Shown: positions 32,432-42,693 of the stretch, one piece after another
How positions within the stretch are numbered: the stretch's first letter is position 1
Layout: every line of letters begins with the position of its first letter
Origin: Bacteroidia bacterium
Lineage (GTDB): Bacteria; Bacteroidota; Bacteroidia; B-17B0; Aurantibacillaceae
Assembly (NCBI GenBank): GCA_016787785.1
Contig: JAEUTO010000007.1
Span: forward strand, 1 to 64,000
Direction of reading: 5' to 3'
DNA: 64,000 bases
Program-made: the position numbers and the translations under genes
The notes under the pieces: generated by a model
Database searches by the model: none
What the model was told of the DNA's origin: nothing
Seen by the model: only the letters and a program-made list of their open reading frames with translations

Positions 32432-34060
32432 TTACTGTTTTACAATTTTAGAAGTAAATACAGCTTTACCATTTTCTGTAATTCTAATCGAATAAATACC
32501 GTTTGCAGTATTCTCCAAATTAAGGTCAGAAGTTAAAGAAGTTATTTTTTGTGATAAGATCAATTGTCCCATGTTACTGTATAATTCAATACTTACATTT
32601 TCTGACAAAGAGCTAAGCGCAATGTTTAATAAACCGTTTGTAGGATTTGGATAAAGACCTACAGTTACATCTTTTTCAATTACTGAAGCTATTCCGGTAC
32701 ATAAACTAACGCTTTGTGTTATGGTAGTTGAATTTGAACAGCCGTTAGCATTTGTACCACTTATTGTATATGTTGAGGAAACAGATGGGCTAACAACAAT
32801 ACTGGTTGAGTTAGATGTTGTGCTCCATGTGTAAGTATTAGCTCCGGCAGCAGTTAACGTTGCATTTTGCCCAACACATATTAAACTACTGTTACTTGTA
32901 GCCGAAAGCGTTGGCAAGGCGTTAACCGTTACCGTTGTAACAAATGGTAAAACATTTGTGCATCCGGTTGAAGACGTTCCAACAACAGAGTAAGATGTAT
33001 TTACAGAAGGCGTAACTACAAGAGCGGCGCTGTTAGAACCTGTATTCCATGTATATGTGCTTGCACCCGAAACACCTATTGTTGCTGATGAACCGGCACA
33101 TATCTGTGAGGCAGCAGGTGTAAATGTGATGTTAGGGAAAGCTAAAGAACCGGGGGTTACCGGTAAAAAATAATTGATATTAAGCGCCGATCCGCTTGTT
33201 CCGCCCATTGCAAAAAGACCATTAGTAGTACTTGTTACTGCAAGTTCACCATGGTTTACCGGGTGAGCAAACCCAACGGTCCAGGTGTTGCTGCAAGGAT
33301 TAAAAATATCAACGTTATTAAAAAATGGTGCACCGTTATTTGATCCACTGGTTTTACCACCAACCAAATAAATTCTACCGTCGGGTGCTAAAGATGCGCC
33401 AAATTGATTTCTGGCCGCAGGCATTGTGCCTATTACAGACCATGTATCTGCAGCTATGTTGTAACGCTGAACAGTGTTGGTAGCCGTATTAGTAGCCAAA
33501 TGGCCGCCAAAAACATAAAGGTTACCATTATTGCCCGATGCCATTTTATGTAATTTAACACCAACCGGTAGGTTTGCACCTGTTGACCAGGTACCCAAAG
33601 CAATATCATAAATGCGCATCGAAGTTTCAACCGTTTCGCCACCGGCATAATATATTTTGTTATTGTAACTTACCATAGATCCTTCCCAGTTGCCATTTGG
33701 GCAAGATGTTAAAGTTGACCAGGTGCTTGTGGCAACATCAAAACGTGCAAAAGTGCTGATAACAGGATAGCCTGCTAAGCAATACACCATATTATCTGTT
33801 CCAAGACAATACGCTACGCCGCGCGCAGTATAAGGTACGCTTGGGCCGGTTGTCCACGTATTGGTTGCAGTATTATAAATATACATTGCGTTTACCTCCG
33901 GGCCGATGCCATTCCACCCGCTAAAAAGATAAACATTTCCATTTGGATGAGCTACAAGACCATGCTGACAAACGTTTGTGGGGATTACCATACTGGCAGT
34001 CCACTGACCAAATATCAAAGCGGAATTAATTAATAAAAAAAGAGTAAAGATTTTTTTCAT
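32432..34060 (-). CDS. Secreted Kelch beta-propeller protein with Ig-like repeats and T9SS sorting domain
   Basis: The 542-residue protein has a signal peptide ending IFGQ (about 18). About six Kelch blades follow (20-300) with the typical pattern of Gly pairs and Trp (VYLFSGWNGIGPEVNAMYIYN, IYLVGGKTSGSNNGAPFFNNVDIFN). Two similar Ig/PKD-like modules come next (about 310-450; ASTYTWNTGSNSAALVVTPS and ANTYTWSTTSNSTSIVVSPS). The T9SS sorting domain is at about 460-542 (VGLYPNPTNGLLNI, SNMGQLILSQKI, SKIVKQ). It is predicted to reach the cell surface or medium. The ligand is unknown. The Ig-like pair looks like a recent internal duplication. Confidence 0.85.
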   Translation of the reverse strand: MKKIFTLFLLINSALIFGQWTASMVIPTNVCQHGLVAHPNGNVYLFSGWNGIGPEVNAMYIYNTATNTWTTGPSVPYTARGVAYCLGTDNMVYCLAGYPVISTFARFDVATSTWSTLTSCPNGNWEGSMVSYNNKIYYAGGETVETSMRIYDIALGTWSTGANLPVGVKLHKMASGNNGNLYVFGGHLATNTATNTVQRYNIAADTWSVIGTMPAARNQFGASLAPDGRIYLVGGKTSGSNNGAPFFNNVDIFNPCSNTWTVGFAHPVNHGELAVTSTTNGLFAMGGTSGSALNINYFLPVTPGSLAFPNITFTPAASQICAGSSATIGVSGASTYTWNTGSNSAALVVTPSVNTSYSVVGTSSTGCTNVLPFVTTVTVNALPTLSATSNSSLICVGQNATLTAAGANTYTWSTTSNSTSIVVSPSVSSTYTISGTNANGCSNSTTITQSVSLCTGIASVIEKDVTVGLYPNPTNGLLNIALSSLSENVSIELYSNMGQLILSQKITSLTSDLNLENTANGIYSIRITENGKAVFTSKIVKQ

Positions 34061-34229
34061 GGGACGGGGTTTTAATTTGTTTTATAATACCTAAATATAT
34101 GAAAAAAAATTGATATTATCTCTCTTGGTAGGTTATTATCGATACTAGGACTTTGTGAGACTGTTTCATATCTTTAGCAATAAGCACTTCTCTATTTTAG
34201 GATAGTGATAATTTAAGTAAATTTGGTTT

Positions 34230-35513
34230 ATGAAAATATTTCTTTTGTATCTCTTTCTTTTATTTTGTTCGTTGTTAAAAGCGCAAACTTACACAAGTTA
34301 TTTTACCGGCGATACTTCCAATGTTATTAAACCTACCCAGTACCGTTTATGTATGATGGGTGGCGCCACAGAAGATGATGAAGCCATGAAATGGTTCCTA
34401 AATGGCAGTGGTGGCGGAGACATAGTTGTAATAAGAGTTACTGGGTCAAATGGTTATAATACTTATTTATACTCTTCTTTAGGTATTCCGGTCAACTCAG
34501 TGGAAACTTTGGTTATCCCAAGCATTGCTGCAGCCAACCATCCATATGTAAGAAGACGATTGCGCGAAGCAGAGGCTGTATGGATAGCAGGAGGCAATCA
34601 ATTTGATTATATTAGTTATTGGAATAATACATCTGTTGATACAGCGTTAAATTATTTGATCAATACAAAAAAAACACCTATAGGCGGAACCAGTGCCGGT
34701 ATGGCTATTCAAGGACAAGCTTATTTTAGCGCGGCCGCAGGTTCGGTAACATCTCCTGTTGCGTTATCAAACCCTTATGGCAGTTCGGTTACAATTGGTA
34801 ATAATGATTTTATTCATAATAACATTTTAAAACGCGTAATTACAGATACACATTACGATAATCCTGACAGACGCGGAAGACACAGCACTTTTATAGCCAG
34901 GTTGTTTCAGGATAGCACTGCAGCTTTTTACGGCATTGCCTGCGATGAATATACAGCAGTTTGTATTGATAGCACTGGCATTGCAAAAGTATTCGGTGGA
35001 TTTCCAACCTATGATGACAACGCCTATTTTATACAACCTAATTGCATCTTACCAAACGGACCCGAAACCTGTACGGCGGCGCAATCACTAACATGGAACC
35101 GATCGGGCCAGGCATTAAAAGTGTATGCTATCAAAGGCACATCTGTTGGTGCCGGAAGTTTTGATCTTAACAACTGGCAAAACCCAAATGCCAGCGGCGG
35201 CAGTTGGCAAAACTGGTTTGTTGTTAACGGCACTTTTTCTGCAACAACAGGCGCAAGTGCCATATCCTGCATTACAACACATATAAAAAGTAATTCAGTT
35301 GATGAAATCAACTTATACCCTAACCCAACACAGAGTGTATTGAATTTTGATAAGCTTGTAGAAAAAATTATTATACAAGATGTAACAGGAAAAACACAGG
35401 CAACATTTTTTAATGCAGAAAAAATAAATATTGAAAACTTAGTACCCGGAATTTATTTTATTGAATTACGCTCGAACAATTATTCTTACATTAAAAAGTT
35501 TGTGAAGGAATAA
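34230..35513 (+). CDS. Secreted cyanophycinase-like peptidase (family S51) with T9SS sorting domain
   Basis: The 427-residue protein has a signal peptide ending LKAQ (about 19). The catalytic part (about 30-340) matches cyanophycinase of family S51. It has AGGNQFDY (120-127), the nucleophile motif GGTSAGMA (152-159, Ser155) and the His-containing DTHYDNPDRRGRHSTFIARL. Cyanophycinases hydrolyse the multi-L-arginyl-poly-aspartate polymer; secreted versions let heterotrophs feed on it. The C-terminal T9SS domain (about 350-427; INLYPNPTQSVLNF, KKFVKE) indicates extracellular delivery. Actual substrate specificity is inferred from the family only. Confidence 0.85.
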   Translation: MKIFLLYLFLLFCSLLKAQTYTSYFTGDTSNVIKPTQYRLCMMGGATEDDEAMKWFLNGSGGGDIVVIRVTGSNGYNTYLYSSLGIPVNSVETLVIPSIAAANHPYVRRRLREAEAVWIAGGNQFDYISYWNNTSVDTALNYLINTKKTPIGGTSAGMAIQGQAYFSAAAGSVTSPVALSNPYGSSVTIGNNDFIHNNILKRVITDTHYDNPDRRGRHSTFIARLFQDSTAAFYGIACDEYTAVCIDSTGIAKVFGGFPTYDDNAYFIQPNCILPNGPETCTAAQSLTWNRSGQALKVYAIKGTSVGAGSFDLNNWQNPNASGGSWQNWFVVNGTFSATTGASAISCITTHIKSNSVDEINLYPNPTQSVLNFDKLVEKIIIQDVTGKTQATFFNAEKINIENLVPGIYFIELRSNNYSYIKKFVKE

Positions 35514-35530
35514 CTTTTTACTTTACCATT

Positions 35531-36856
35531 TTGCAGCAACCTATAAAATATTTCTTTTTTTGTTTGACGATCTTCATTTGTCGGCTAAACAGTTTTTCGC
35601 AAACTACAAAAGCAGACTCTTTATTAATTTTAATGCAGCAGCAAAATACGGATGCGGTTAAAGTAGATCTGTTAAATAGTTTATCTTTCGAATACTGGGA
35701 TGTAAATCCGGTTGAGGGCTTAAAATATGCAAAGCAAGCATTGTTATTAGCAGAAAAAATAAATTCTAAACCTGGTATTGCAGAAGCCTACACGAATATT
35801 GGAAGAAGTTACAGAAGAATGACCAATATAACCAAGGCACTAGAATTCAGTTTCAAGTCATTAAAATTGTATGAAGAATTAAACGATAAACATGGCATTG
35901 CCAGTAACCTATTAAATATTGGAAATGCTTACCGGGTACAAAAAGATTTTGACAAAGCTTTGGAATACCTTTTTAAGGCTTTGAAAATAAATGAAGATCT
36001 GAAAGATATGGTTTGGGTTGCCAGATGTTTAAATAGTATCGGAAATGTATATAAAGATAAAAAAGACTACAAAAACACGTTAAACTATTACAGTCGTTCG
36101 CTAAAAACTGCAGAAGCAATAAATGATAAAGACAGAATAACTGCCGCAACCACAAACCTTGGAAGTGTTTATGGCTTAATGAAAAACTATGACCAAGCTT
36201 TAAAGTGCGATATGGAAGCTTTAAAAATGTATAAAGTATTAGGTAAAAAGGTAGGGATATCTGAATGCTACATCAATCTGGGTATGTTGTATCTGGATGT
36301 TTATAAAGACAAAGGTTTAAAAGCTAATCTTGATCTTGCAAAAAATTATTGTGATAGTGCAATAGCAATGGATTCAGAGGCCGGGCATTTAGAAGGCTTA
36401 CAATGGGATTATAAATTCCTAACCACTGTTTTAAGTGAAATTGGAGACCATAAGGGCGCACTAAAAAGTTATGCTTATTACGTTTTAATTAAAGATTCTA
36501 TTTCGAATGGAGAAACAAATAGAAGGATAGCTCAACTTGAGAAAAATAACGAAGAAGATCTTAAACAAAAAGAAATTGAAATTCAAAAATTATAATTATT
36601 ATCCGCTAAAAAAGAAAGATTGTTCTTTATTCTTGGCCTAATTGCTGTAGTTATTTTTGCTGGAGTAATTTTAAGAACCCTAATAATAACACGCAAACAA
36701 AAAAGTATTATCGAAATACAAAAGAAAGTTGTTGAAGATCATCAGAAAGAAATTCTTGATAGTATACATTACGCCAAACGCATACAAACATCTTTATTGC
36801 CCCCCGAAAAATATATTTCGAAACATTTGAATAATAAGAAAACTGACATTAAATAA
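35531..36856 (+). pseudogene. Broken TPR / SpoIIE-type phosphatase gene
   Basis: The reading frame begins at a TTG (35531) with a signal peptide (FFFCLTIFICRLNSFSQ) and at least six TPR units (about residues 45-290). It then meets an in-frame TAA at 36593. The same frame continues without further interruption through a membrane helix (RLFFILGLIAVVIFAGVILRTLI, about 36620-36690) and a coiled coil. It ends with SIHYAKRIQTSLLPPEKYI, the standard entry into a SpoIIE/PP2C phosphatase domain. It stops at 36856, before any phosphatase sequence. So there is one nonsense mutation and loss of the whole catalytic domain. Intact relatives are periplasmic-TPR signalling phosphatases. The first 354 codons could still yield a secreted TPR protein. 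Confidence 0.75.
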
Positions 36857-36920
36857 TGTAATTGAGAAAGTCTAAAATCAAAATATATTTTAACTTTGTT
36901 ATGCAGATCATTAAATAAAT

Positions 36921-37397
36921 ATGAGTACAACCAATACTATACTTGTTGCAAAAGGCAAAAGAGGTGATTCCGGTTACGACACGGTAAGAAGAGAAGATAA
37001 TGAGACGATCCAATCACGGTGGATAAACATTGGCGGAACAAAATTACGCGGTGTGAATGATAAACTTTATTTCTCGAGTCAAGGCGATCTTATAATTGTG
37101 GCATATAACAGTAAAGATCTCACCGTTCGTTCTTTTTGGAATGTAACCAAGAACGAAGGCAAGTTAATTAGCATTATCAATTTGATATTCCACCCCTACT
37201 TATGGATAATCGCTATTATTGGTGCTTGTTTTTTACTTGGATTCAAAAAGGATATAAAAGCTGATGAAAAATTTAAATTATATGCTTTTGGGGCCTATGG
37301 TGGCGCTTTAGTTATTACTTTCGTTTACAGTTTATTTGATTGGCGTAAAGATAAAATTGCCAGTAACAAAGTTGAAGAAGTAAAGAACAGTTTATAA
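36921..37397 (+). CDS. Hypothetical protein with two membrane segments
   Basis: The 158-residue protein is not recognised. The N-terminal soluble part (1-85) is predicted beta-rich (SRWINIGGTKLRGVNDKLYFSSQGDLIIVAYNSKDLTVRSFW). Two membrane helices follow at about 92-108 and 121-139, with a short charged tail. No motif suggests a function. It stands alone between the broken phosphatase gene and the carboxylesterase gene. Confidence 0.6.
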   Translation: MSTTNTILVAKGKRGDSGYDTVRREDNETIQSRWINIGGTKLRGVNDKLYFSSQGDLIIVAYNSKDLTVRSFWNVTKNEGKLISIINLIFHPYLWIIAIIGACFLLGFKKDIKADEKFKLYAFGAYGGALVITFVYSLFDWRKDKIASNKVEEVKNSL

Positions 37398-37449
37398 ATT
37401 AAACCTTTTATTAAAACCGGCATCTAATATAAAACACTAACTATATTAT

Positions 37450-39306
37450 ATGAAATTAAAAGCTTTACTATTTGTTTTTATACTAACTGGCTCTGTTTTA
37501 AAGTCGCAAACAGTTACCACACAATTTGGGCCGGTACAAGGTACTATGAATGGAAGCGTGTATCAATTTCTTGGTATACCTTTTGCAAAACCACCCGTTA
37601 ATACTTTAAGATGGAAAGCGCCGCAAAACCCAACTGCATGGGTAACTGCATTGGCAACAACCAGTTTTGCTCCAATTTGTCCGCAAAAAAAATTCTCTAC
37701 AGGCAGTGCGTCTACATACACACTAATGGGCAACGAAGATTGTTTGTATCTAAACATATGGACACCACAAACAGGCACCGGCACAAGACCTGTATTAGTG
37801 TTTATACATGGCGGCGGTAACCAACAAGGTGGCGCTAGTGAAGATGGTGGTGGTACACAAATGTTCTTTGGAAAAAACATGGCAACAAGAGGCAATGCCG
37901 TTGTTGTAACTATACAATACAGATTAGGTCCATTAGGCTTTTTAGTTCATCCTGGTCTTGAGCCTGAGAATGCAAATAACACTTCAGGAAATTACGCTGT
38001 AATGGATCAGATACTTGCATTAACATGGGTAAAGAACAACATTGCTAATTTTGGTGGTGACCCCAACAAGGTGATGATCTTTGGAGAAAGTGCCGGTGGA
38101 CTAGATGTTGGAAATTTATTATTGACACCAGCAGCGGCAGGGTTATTTCAACGCGCCTGCATTCAAAGTGCATCGCCGGTATTGGCCGATTATATCGCCA
38201 CAAAAAATAAGGGCATAGCATTTTTAGATAGTTTTACAACGGTTGGTACAGATGTTCAAAAAATTGCATTCATGCGTACACTACCAAGTGACTCGATCAT
38301 TAAAGATGAAGTATCGCCATTAACCGGAGGAGCCGTTGGTTTGAACTGGCAATCGGTAATTGACAATGTGCTTTTTTATGATTACCCATCGCAACTAATT
38401 CAGGCAGGTGCCTTTAATAAAGTGCCGTTAATGATCGGTTCTAATTCAGAAGAGATGAGTCTCTCTGCACCTCCAACGGTTGTTCCTGCAATGGTAACAG
38501 CATTAATAAATACAACTGTACCATCAAGTTTACAAGCCCAAGCCGCTACACTCTACCCGCCCGGAAGTAATACTACCCAGGCAAGGCAATCGTATGTTGG
38601 CATTTTAAGCGATGCGCAATTTACCGCGCCCGCAAGAAGAACTGCGCAATGTGTAAGCATGAATCAAACAGATCCGGTATGGCGCTATTTTTTCACACAC
38701 AAACATACCTTTGCACCACTTACGCCATTAGGCAGTTATCATGGTATGGAATTGTTTTATGTATTTAATAACTGGGAAAATGCTACTGCAGGAACAGGTC
38801 CACTCTTTAAACCGCAGGATGATTCCGTGCAGAAGGCGATGTTGAGTTATTGGGTTAATTTTGCGAATACCGGAAATCCTAACGGCTCAGGACTTGTTGC
38901 ATGGCCACAATACAATGCCGCTAACGATTGTTATTTAGAGATAAAAGCAACGCCAAACGGAAGTCAGTGTGGTTTAAGAACAGCGCAATCCAACTTATGG
39001 GATAGTTCGGTAGGTTATGTAACCTGTGTAAGTACATTAGGTGTGGATGAATTTAAAAACACAGATCTTAATTTTGCATTGTATCCGAATCCTAACAGTG
39101 GCGTCTTTAAAATTGAAACACCTCCAGGAACTGACAAAGGCACGTTAGTTATTTATAATACACTAGGGCAAAAAGTGCATGAACAAAAACTGATCAGCGG
39201 TATAAATGAAATAAGAACGCTTGGATTAGCAGGCGGCTTCTACAATTGCATTTTACTGAATGACGCGAATAAACAACTGGGTTCAAGAAAATTATTGATC
39301 GAGTAG
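37450..39306 (+). CDS. Secreted type-B carboxylesterase with T9SS sorting domain
   Basis: The 618-residue protein has a signal peptide ending LKSQ (about 20). The catalytic domain (about 22-530) has the type-B signatures EDCLYLNIW (96-104), the oxyanion HGGG (120-123), and the nucleophile elbow FGESAGG (211-217, Ser214). The catalytic Glu/Asp and His are expected around NSEEMSL and GSYHGMELFYVF. It is expected to hydrolyse carboxylic esters outside the cell. The T9SS tail (about 538-618; FALYPNPNSGVFKIE, NTLGQKVHEQKL) ends LGSRKLLIE. This tail resembles that of the cassette-borne propeller protein at 2049, including the GxYNCIL motif. Confidence 0.88.
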   Translation: MKLKALLFVFILTGSVLKSQTVTTQFGPVQGTMNGSVYQFLGIPFAKPPVNTLRWKAPQNPTAWVTALATTSFAPICPQKKFSTGSASTYTLMGNEDCLYLNIWTPQTGTGTRPVLVFIHGGGNQQGGASEDGGGTQMFFGKNMATRGNAVVVTIQYRLGPLGFLVHPGLEPENANNTSGNYAVMDQILALTWVKNNIANFGGDPNKVMIFGESAGGLDVGNLLLTPAAAGLFQRACIQSASPVLADYIATKNKGIAFLDSFTTVGTDVQKIAFMRTLPSDSIIKDEVSPLTGGAVGLNWQSVIDNVLFYDYPSQLIQAGAFNKVPLMIGSNSEEMSLSAPPTVVPAMVTALINTTVPSSLQAQAATLYPPGSNTTQARQSYVGILSDAQFTAPARRTAQCVSMNQTDPVWRYFFTHKHTFAPLTPLGSYHGMELFYVFNNWENATAGTGPLFKPQDDSVQKAMLSYWVNFANTGNPNGSGLVAWPQYNAANDCYLEIKATPNGSQCGLRTAQSNLWDSSVGYVTCVSTLGVDEFKNTDLNFALYPNPNSGVFKIETPPGTDKGTLVIYNTLGQKVHEQKLISGINEIRTLGLAGGFYNCILLNDANKQLGSRKLLIE

Positions 39307-39334
39307 TAATACTTAAATTAAATTATATAAAACA

Positions 39335-39367
39335 AAAAACCCGTTTCGGATCTCGAAACGGGTTTTT
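39335..39367. terminator. Bidirectional intrinsic terminator
   Basis: AAAAACCCGTTTCG (39335-39348) pairs perfectly over 14 bp with CGAAACGGGTTTTT (39354-39367) around GATCT. It separates the carboxylesterase gene from the end of the ribosomal cluster (rplQ) and can act in both directions. Confidence 0.9.
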
Positions 39368-39386
39368 AAATTTATTGCTGTTGCTA

Positions 39387-39872
39387 TTAAGCTTCTGCAG
39401 TTTTTTCAGTATCGTCTTTTTTAGCTTTTGTAGTGCCTTTTTTAGCACCTTTGCTACGACGTGTAGTTTTCTTAGCTGTACCTTCAGCAGAGCCTTTACC
39501 GTTAGTGTAGATATCGTTAAAGTCTACTAATTCGATCATCGCCATTTCAGCAGCGTCACCCTGACGGTTACCTGTTTTGATGATACGAGTGTAACCACCA
39601 TTACGGTTTGCTACTTTAGTTGCAACTTCTTTGAACAATTCGCTTACAGTTTCTTTTCTTTTTAAGTACGAAAAAGCAACACGACGGCTATGAGTAGTAT
39701 CGTCTTTACTTTTTGTAATAAGCGGCTCAATATATACGCGTAAAGCTTTTGCTTTAGCAAGAGTAGTAAAAATACGCTTGTTATCAATTAACGCACAAGC
39801 TAAGTTCATTAACAAAGCGTGGCGGTGAGCGGTTTTTCTACCTAAATTATTTATTTTATCTCCGTGTCTCAT
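39387..39872 (-). CDS. rplQ: 50S ribosomal protein L17
   Basis: The 161-residue protein carries the L17 core [45 protein letters not shown]. It is longer than the roughly 120-130 residues usual for the family because of a C-terminal extension rich in Lys, Thr and Ala (about 128-161). Such tails are common in Bacteroidota L17. It is the last gene of the ribosomal cluster, 76 bp after rpoA. The gap between them holds a 14-bp tandem repeat. The bidirectional terminator at 39335 follows. Confidence 0.97.
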   Translation of the reverse strand: MRHGDKINNLGRKTAHRHALLMNLACALIDNKRIFTTLAKAKALRVYIEPLITKSKDDTTHSRRVAFSYLKRKETVSELFKEVATKVANRNGGYTRIIKTGNRQGDAAEMAMIELVDFNDIYTNGKGSAEGTAKKTTRRSKGAKKGTTKAKKDDTEKTAEA

Positions 39873-39876
39873 TTTA

Positions 39877-39945
39877 TTTAAGATTTATGATTTAAGATCT
39901 ATGATTTAAGATTAACATCTAAAATCTAACCTCTAAAATCTAAAT
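39877..39945. repeat. 14-bp tandem repeat between rpoA and rplQ
   Basis: Five units follow each other: TTTAAGATTTATGA, TTTAAGATCTATGA, TTTAAGATTAACA, TCTAAAATCTAACC, TCTAAAATCTAAAT. It fills nearly the whole 76-bp gap. Units are imperfect, so this is an AT-rich slippage-type repeat. Confidence 0.75.
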
Positions 39946-39948
39946 TTA

Positions 39949-40941
39949 TTAATCTTTATCTAATTTATATTTTATCACATTCATTCCAAATTGTAAACCT
40001 TTAGTTTGAACAAGGTCTTCTAATTCAGTTAATGATTTTTTACCAAAGTTGCGGAACTTTAATAGATCGTTCTTGTTGAATGAAACAAGTTCGCCTAAAG
40101 TTTCAACATCAGCCGCTTTTAAGCAGTTTAGAGCGCGAACTGAAAGATCCATGTCTACTAACTTAGTTTTTAATAATTGACGCATGTGAAGGCTTGTTTC
40201 ATCAAATTCTTCCTCATTACGTTTTTCTTCAGCATCTAATGTAATTTTCTCATCAGAGAATAACATGAAATGGAATATTAAAATTTTAGCTGCTTCTTTT
40301 AATGCATCTTTTGGATGAATAGAACCATCTGTAACGATATCTAATATCAAGCGTTCGTAATCGGTTTTTTGCTCAACACGATAGTTCTCGATATTGTATT
40401 TTACATTTTTAATTGGCGTGTAAATAGAATCAATAAAAATTGTTCCGTTTGGTGCGCTGTTTGTTTTGTTCTCTTCTGCAGGAACGTAACCACGGCCACG
40501 CTCAACAGTTAATTCCATTTTTAAACGAACAGATGAATCGCAATTAAAGATAACAAGATCCGGGTTTAAGATTTGAAAACCGTTTACATATTTACCGATA
40601 TCCCCAGCAGTGAATTTTTCGCTACCTGCAAAGTGTACAGTAATTTTTTCGTTATCGTGGTTATCTAATTGTTTTTTAAATCTAACTTGTTTAAGATTTA
40701 AAACTATTTCAGTTACATCTTCAACAACACCTTTGATAGTTGAAAACTCATGATCTACACCTTCGATGCGTAAGCTGGTTACAGCATATCCTTCTAACGA
40801 CGATAATAAAATACGACGTAAAGAGTTACCTATTGTAATACCAAAACCAGGCTCTAATGGTCTAAACTCAAATTGTCCTGAAGTCTCGGTTGAATTAATC
40901 ATAATAACCTTGTCAGGTTTTACGAAATTTAATATTGCCAT
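39949..40941 (-). CDS. rpoA: RNA polymerase alpha subunit
   Basis: The 330-residue protein has the alpha N-terminal domain (about 1-230; [37 protein letters not shown]), which dimerises and assembles RNA polymerase. A linker and the C-terminal helix-hairpin-helix domain follow (about 250-320; [47 protein letters not shown]). It is placed after rpsD as in the standard alpha operon. Length is normal for the phylum. Confidence 0.98.
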   Translation of the reverse strand: MAILNFVKPDKVIMINSTETSGQFEFRPLEPGFGITIGNSLRRILLSSLEGYAVTSLRIEGVDHEFSTIKGVVEDVTEIVLNLKQVRFKKQLDNHDNEKITVHFAGSEKFTAGDIGKYVNGFQILNPDLVIFNCDSSVRLKMELTVERGRGYVPAEENKTNSAPNGTIFIDSIYTPIKNVKYNIENYRVEQKTDYERLILDIVTDGSIHPKDALKEAAKILIFHFMLFSDEKITLDAEEKRNEEEFDETSLHMRQLLKTKLVDMDLSVRALNCLKAADVETLGELVSFNKNDLLKFRNFGKKSLTELEDLVQTKGLQFGMNVIKYKLDKD

Positions 40942-40977
40942 ATTATATACTTATATAGGTTAAATTAATTTATTTTA

Positions 40978-41583
40978 TTATTTAGAGTACAACTCGACAA
41001 TTAACTGTTCTTTAATGTTTTCAGGGATCTGAGAACGTTCAGGACGGTTAATGAATTTGCCGGTCATAGTGTTCTTATCAAAATCTAACCAAGGAAATTT
41101 ATTTACAGCGCCCGAAAGAGCTGTTGTAATTGCTTCCATAGATTGTGATTTTTCACGAACACCAACAATGTCTCCTGGTTTTAAAGTAAATGAAGCGATG
41201 TTTACAACACCACCATTAACAGTAATGTGAGCATGAGAAACTAATTGACGGGCTGCACGACGTGTAGGAGCAATTCCTAAACGGTAAACAACGTTGTCTA
41301 AACGACTTTCAATTAATTGTAACAATACTTCACCTGTGATACCGTGAGAACGAGCTGCTTTATCGAATGTACGGGCAAATTGCTTTTCAAGGATACCATA
41401 AGTATACTTAGCTTTTTGCTTTTCCATTAACTGGATAGCGTATTCTGATTGTTTTGCACGTTTTTTAGTGTTACCGTGCTGCCCCGGAGGGTAGTTCTTT
41501 TTTTCTAGCGCTTTATCAGGACCGAATATTGGTTCTCTGAATTTTCGCGCGATCTTTGATTTGGGACCTGTGTACCTTGCCAT
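40978..41583 (-). CDS. rpsD: 30S ribosomal protein S4
   Basis: The 201-residue S4 starts [20 protein letters not shown] and contains the S4 RNA-binding motif [34 protein letters not shown]. This form has no zinc cysteines in the N-terminus. S4 nucleates 30S assembly and in many bacteria represses its own operon. The 106-bp leader upstream holds two hairpins (41616-41665) that could be its mRNA target. Confidence 0.98.
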   Translation of the reverse strand: MARYTGPKSKIARKFREPIFGPDKALEKKNYPPGQHGNTKKRAKQSEYAIQLMEKQKAKYTYGILEKQFARTFDKAARSHGITGEVLLQLIESRLDNVVYRLGIAPTRRAARQLVSHAHITVNGGVVNIASFTLKPGDIVGVREKSQSMEAITTALSGAVNKFPWLDFDKNTMTGKFINRPERSQIPENIKEQLIVELYSK

Positions 41584-41615
41584 TTTAAATAATTGTTTTC
41601 TTTTTTATTATTTAA

Positions 41616-41665
41616 GTTATAAATCCTATAGACTTATAACTCCAAATCTCATCGCCTTGATGAGA
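41616..41665 (-). promoter_or_regulatory. Two hairpins in the rpsD leader
   Basis: In transcript order, TCTCATC (41665-41659) pairs with GATGAGA (41653-41647) around a 5-nt loop, a perfect 7-bp stem. GTTATAAGTC then pairs with GATTTATAAC (41640-41616) in 9 of 10 positions. They sit between rpsK and rpsD. S4 autoregulation of the alpha operon is known in other bacteria; whether these hairpins serve it is inference. Confidence 0.45.
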
Positions 41666-41689
41666 CCGGCTGTTTATTTATATTTTATT

Positions 41690-42100
41690 TTATACGCGAC
41701 GACGTTTAGGGGGACGACAACCGTTGTGAGGGATTGGCGTGATATCCATGATCTCAGCAACTTCAATTCCTGTAGCTGCAATAGTTCTGATAGCACTTTC
41801 TCTTCCTGCACCCGGGCCTTTTACATACACTTTTACTTTACGTAAACCTGCATCAAATGCAACTTTACTGCAATCTGCAGCTGCCATTTGCGCAGCATAC
41901 GGTGTATTTTTCTTAGAACCTCTGAATCCCATTTTACCAGCACTGCTCCAAGAAATTACCTGGCCATTGATGTTGGTTAATGAAATGATAATATTATTGA
42001 ATGTAGCATTGATATGAGCTTCGCCTGTAGCTTCTACCTTTACAGTACGCTTACGTGTTGTAGCTTTTACATTTGATGCTGCTGTTGGTTGTTTTGCCAT
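41690..42100 (-). CDS. rpsK: 30S ribosomal protein S11
   Basis: The 136-residue protein has the S11 core [45 protein letters not shown] and ends [18 protein letters not shown], the highly conserved platform-binding tail. The first 15 residues ([19 protein letters not shown]) are a short variable extension. It lies 29 bp after rpsM. Confidence 0.98.
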   Translation of the reverse strand: MAKQPTAASNVKATTRKRTVKVEATGEAHINATFNNIIISLTNINGQVISWSSAGKMGFRGSKKNTPYAAQMAAADCSKVAFDAGLRKVKVYVKGPGAGRESAIRTIAATGIEVAEIMDITPIPHNGCRPPKRRRV

Positions 42101-42129
42101 TTTATTTAATACTTATACTTTATTAATTA

Positions 42130-42507
42130 TTATTTAACTGCCATTTTCTTGTTAGCAATTGTCTTACGTTTACCTTTACGCGTACGTGCGTTTGTTTTAG
42201 TACGTTGGCCACGAACCGGTAAACCGTTACGGTGACGCATACCACGAAGACAGTTGATATCAGTTAAACGTTTAATGTTTAATTGCGTCTCAGATCTAAG
42301 AGCACCTTCAACTTTAAAAGCGTTGTTAATTAAATTACGAATAGCATTTTGCTCATCGTCATTCCAATCACTCACTTTTTTATCGGAATCAATTCCTGCG
42401 TCGCTTAATATTTTTGCAGCTCTGCTGCGACCAATACCGTAAATATAGGTTAAACCTATTACGCCTCTTTTGTTTTTTGGTAAATCTATACCTGCTATAC
42501 GTGCCAT
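42130..42507 (-). CDS. rpsM: 30S ribosomal protein S13
   Basis: The 125-residue protein starts [26 protein letters not shown] and contains [30 protein letters not shown], the conserved rRNA/tRNA-contacting tail of S13. It is at the head of the alpha-operon section, 42 bp after rpmJ. Confidence 0.98.
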   Translation of the reverse strand: MARIAGIDLPKNKRGVIGLTYIYGIGRSRAAKILSDAGIDSDKKVSDWNDDEQNAIRNLINNAFKVEGALRSETQLNIKRLTDINCLRGMRHRNGLPVRGQRTKTNARTRKGKRKTIANKKMAVK

Positions 42508-42549
42508 TTCTTTAAACTACTATTTTATAAAGGTTTGCAAAGATAAGAA

Positions 42550-42666
42550 TTACTTCTGTCTTTGTTTAAATTTTGGATTTTTTTTGTTTATTACGTACAA
42601 TCTTCCTTTGCGACGAACGATCTTGCATTCGTTGCTACGTTTTTTTATGGATGCTCTAACTTTCAT
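42550..42666 (-). CDS. rpmJ: 50S ribosomal protein L36
   Basis: This 38-residue gene was found by reading the minus strand between infA and rpsM. The protein starts [20 protein letters not shown] and continues [18 protein letters not shown]. It has the L36 layout but keeps only one Cys (Cys14), so it is the zinc-free form. Its place between infA and rpsM is standard. Confidence 0.95.
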   Translation of the reverse strand: MKVRASIKKRSNECKIVRRKGRLYVINKKNPKFKQRQK

Positions 42667-42693
42667 TTCTCTTATTTTAAAATTCTAAACTTC

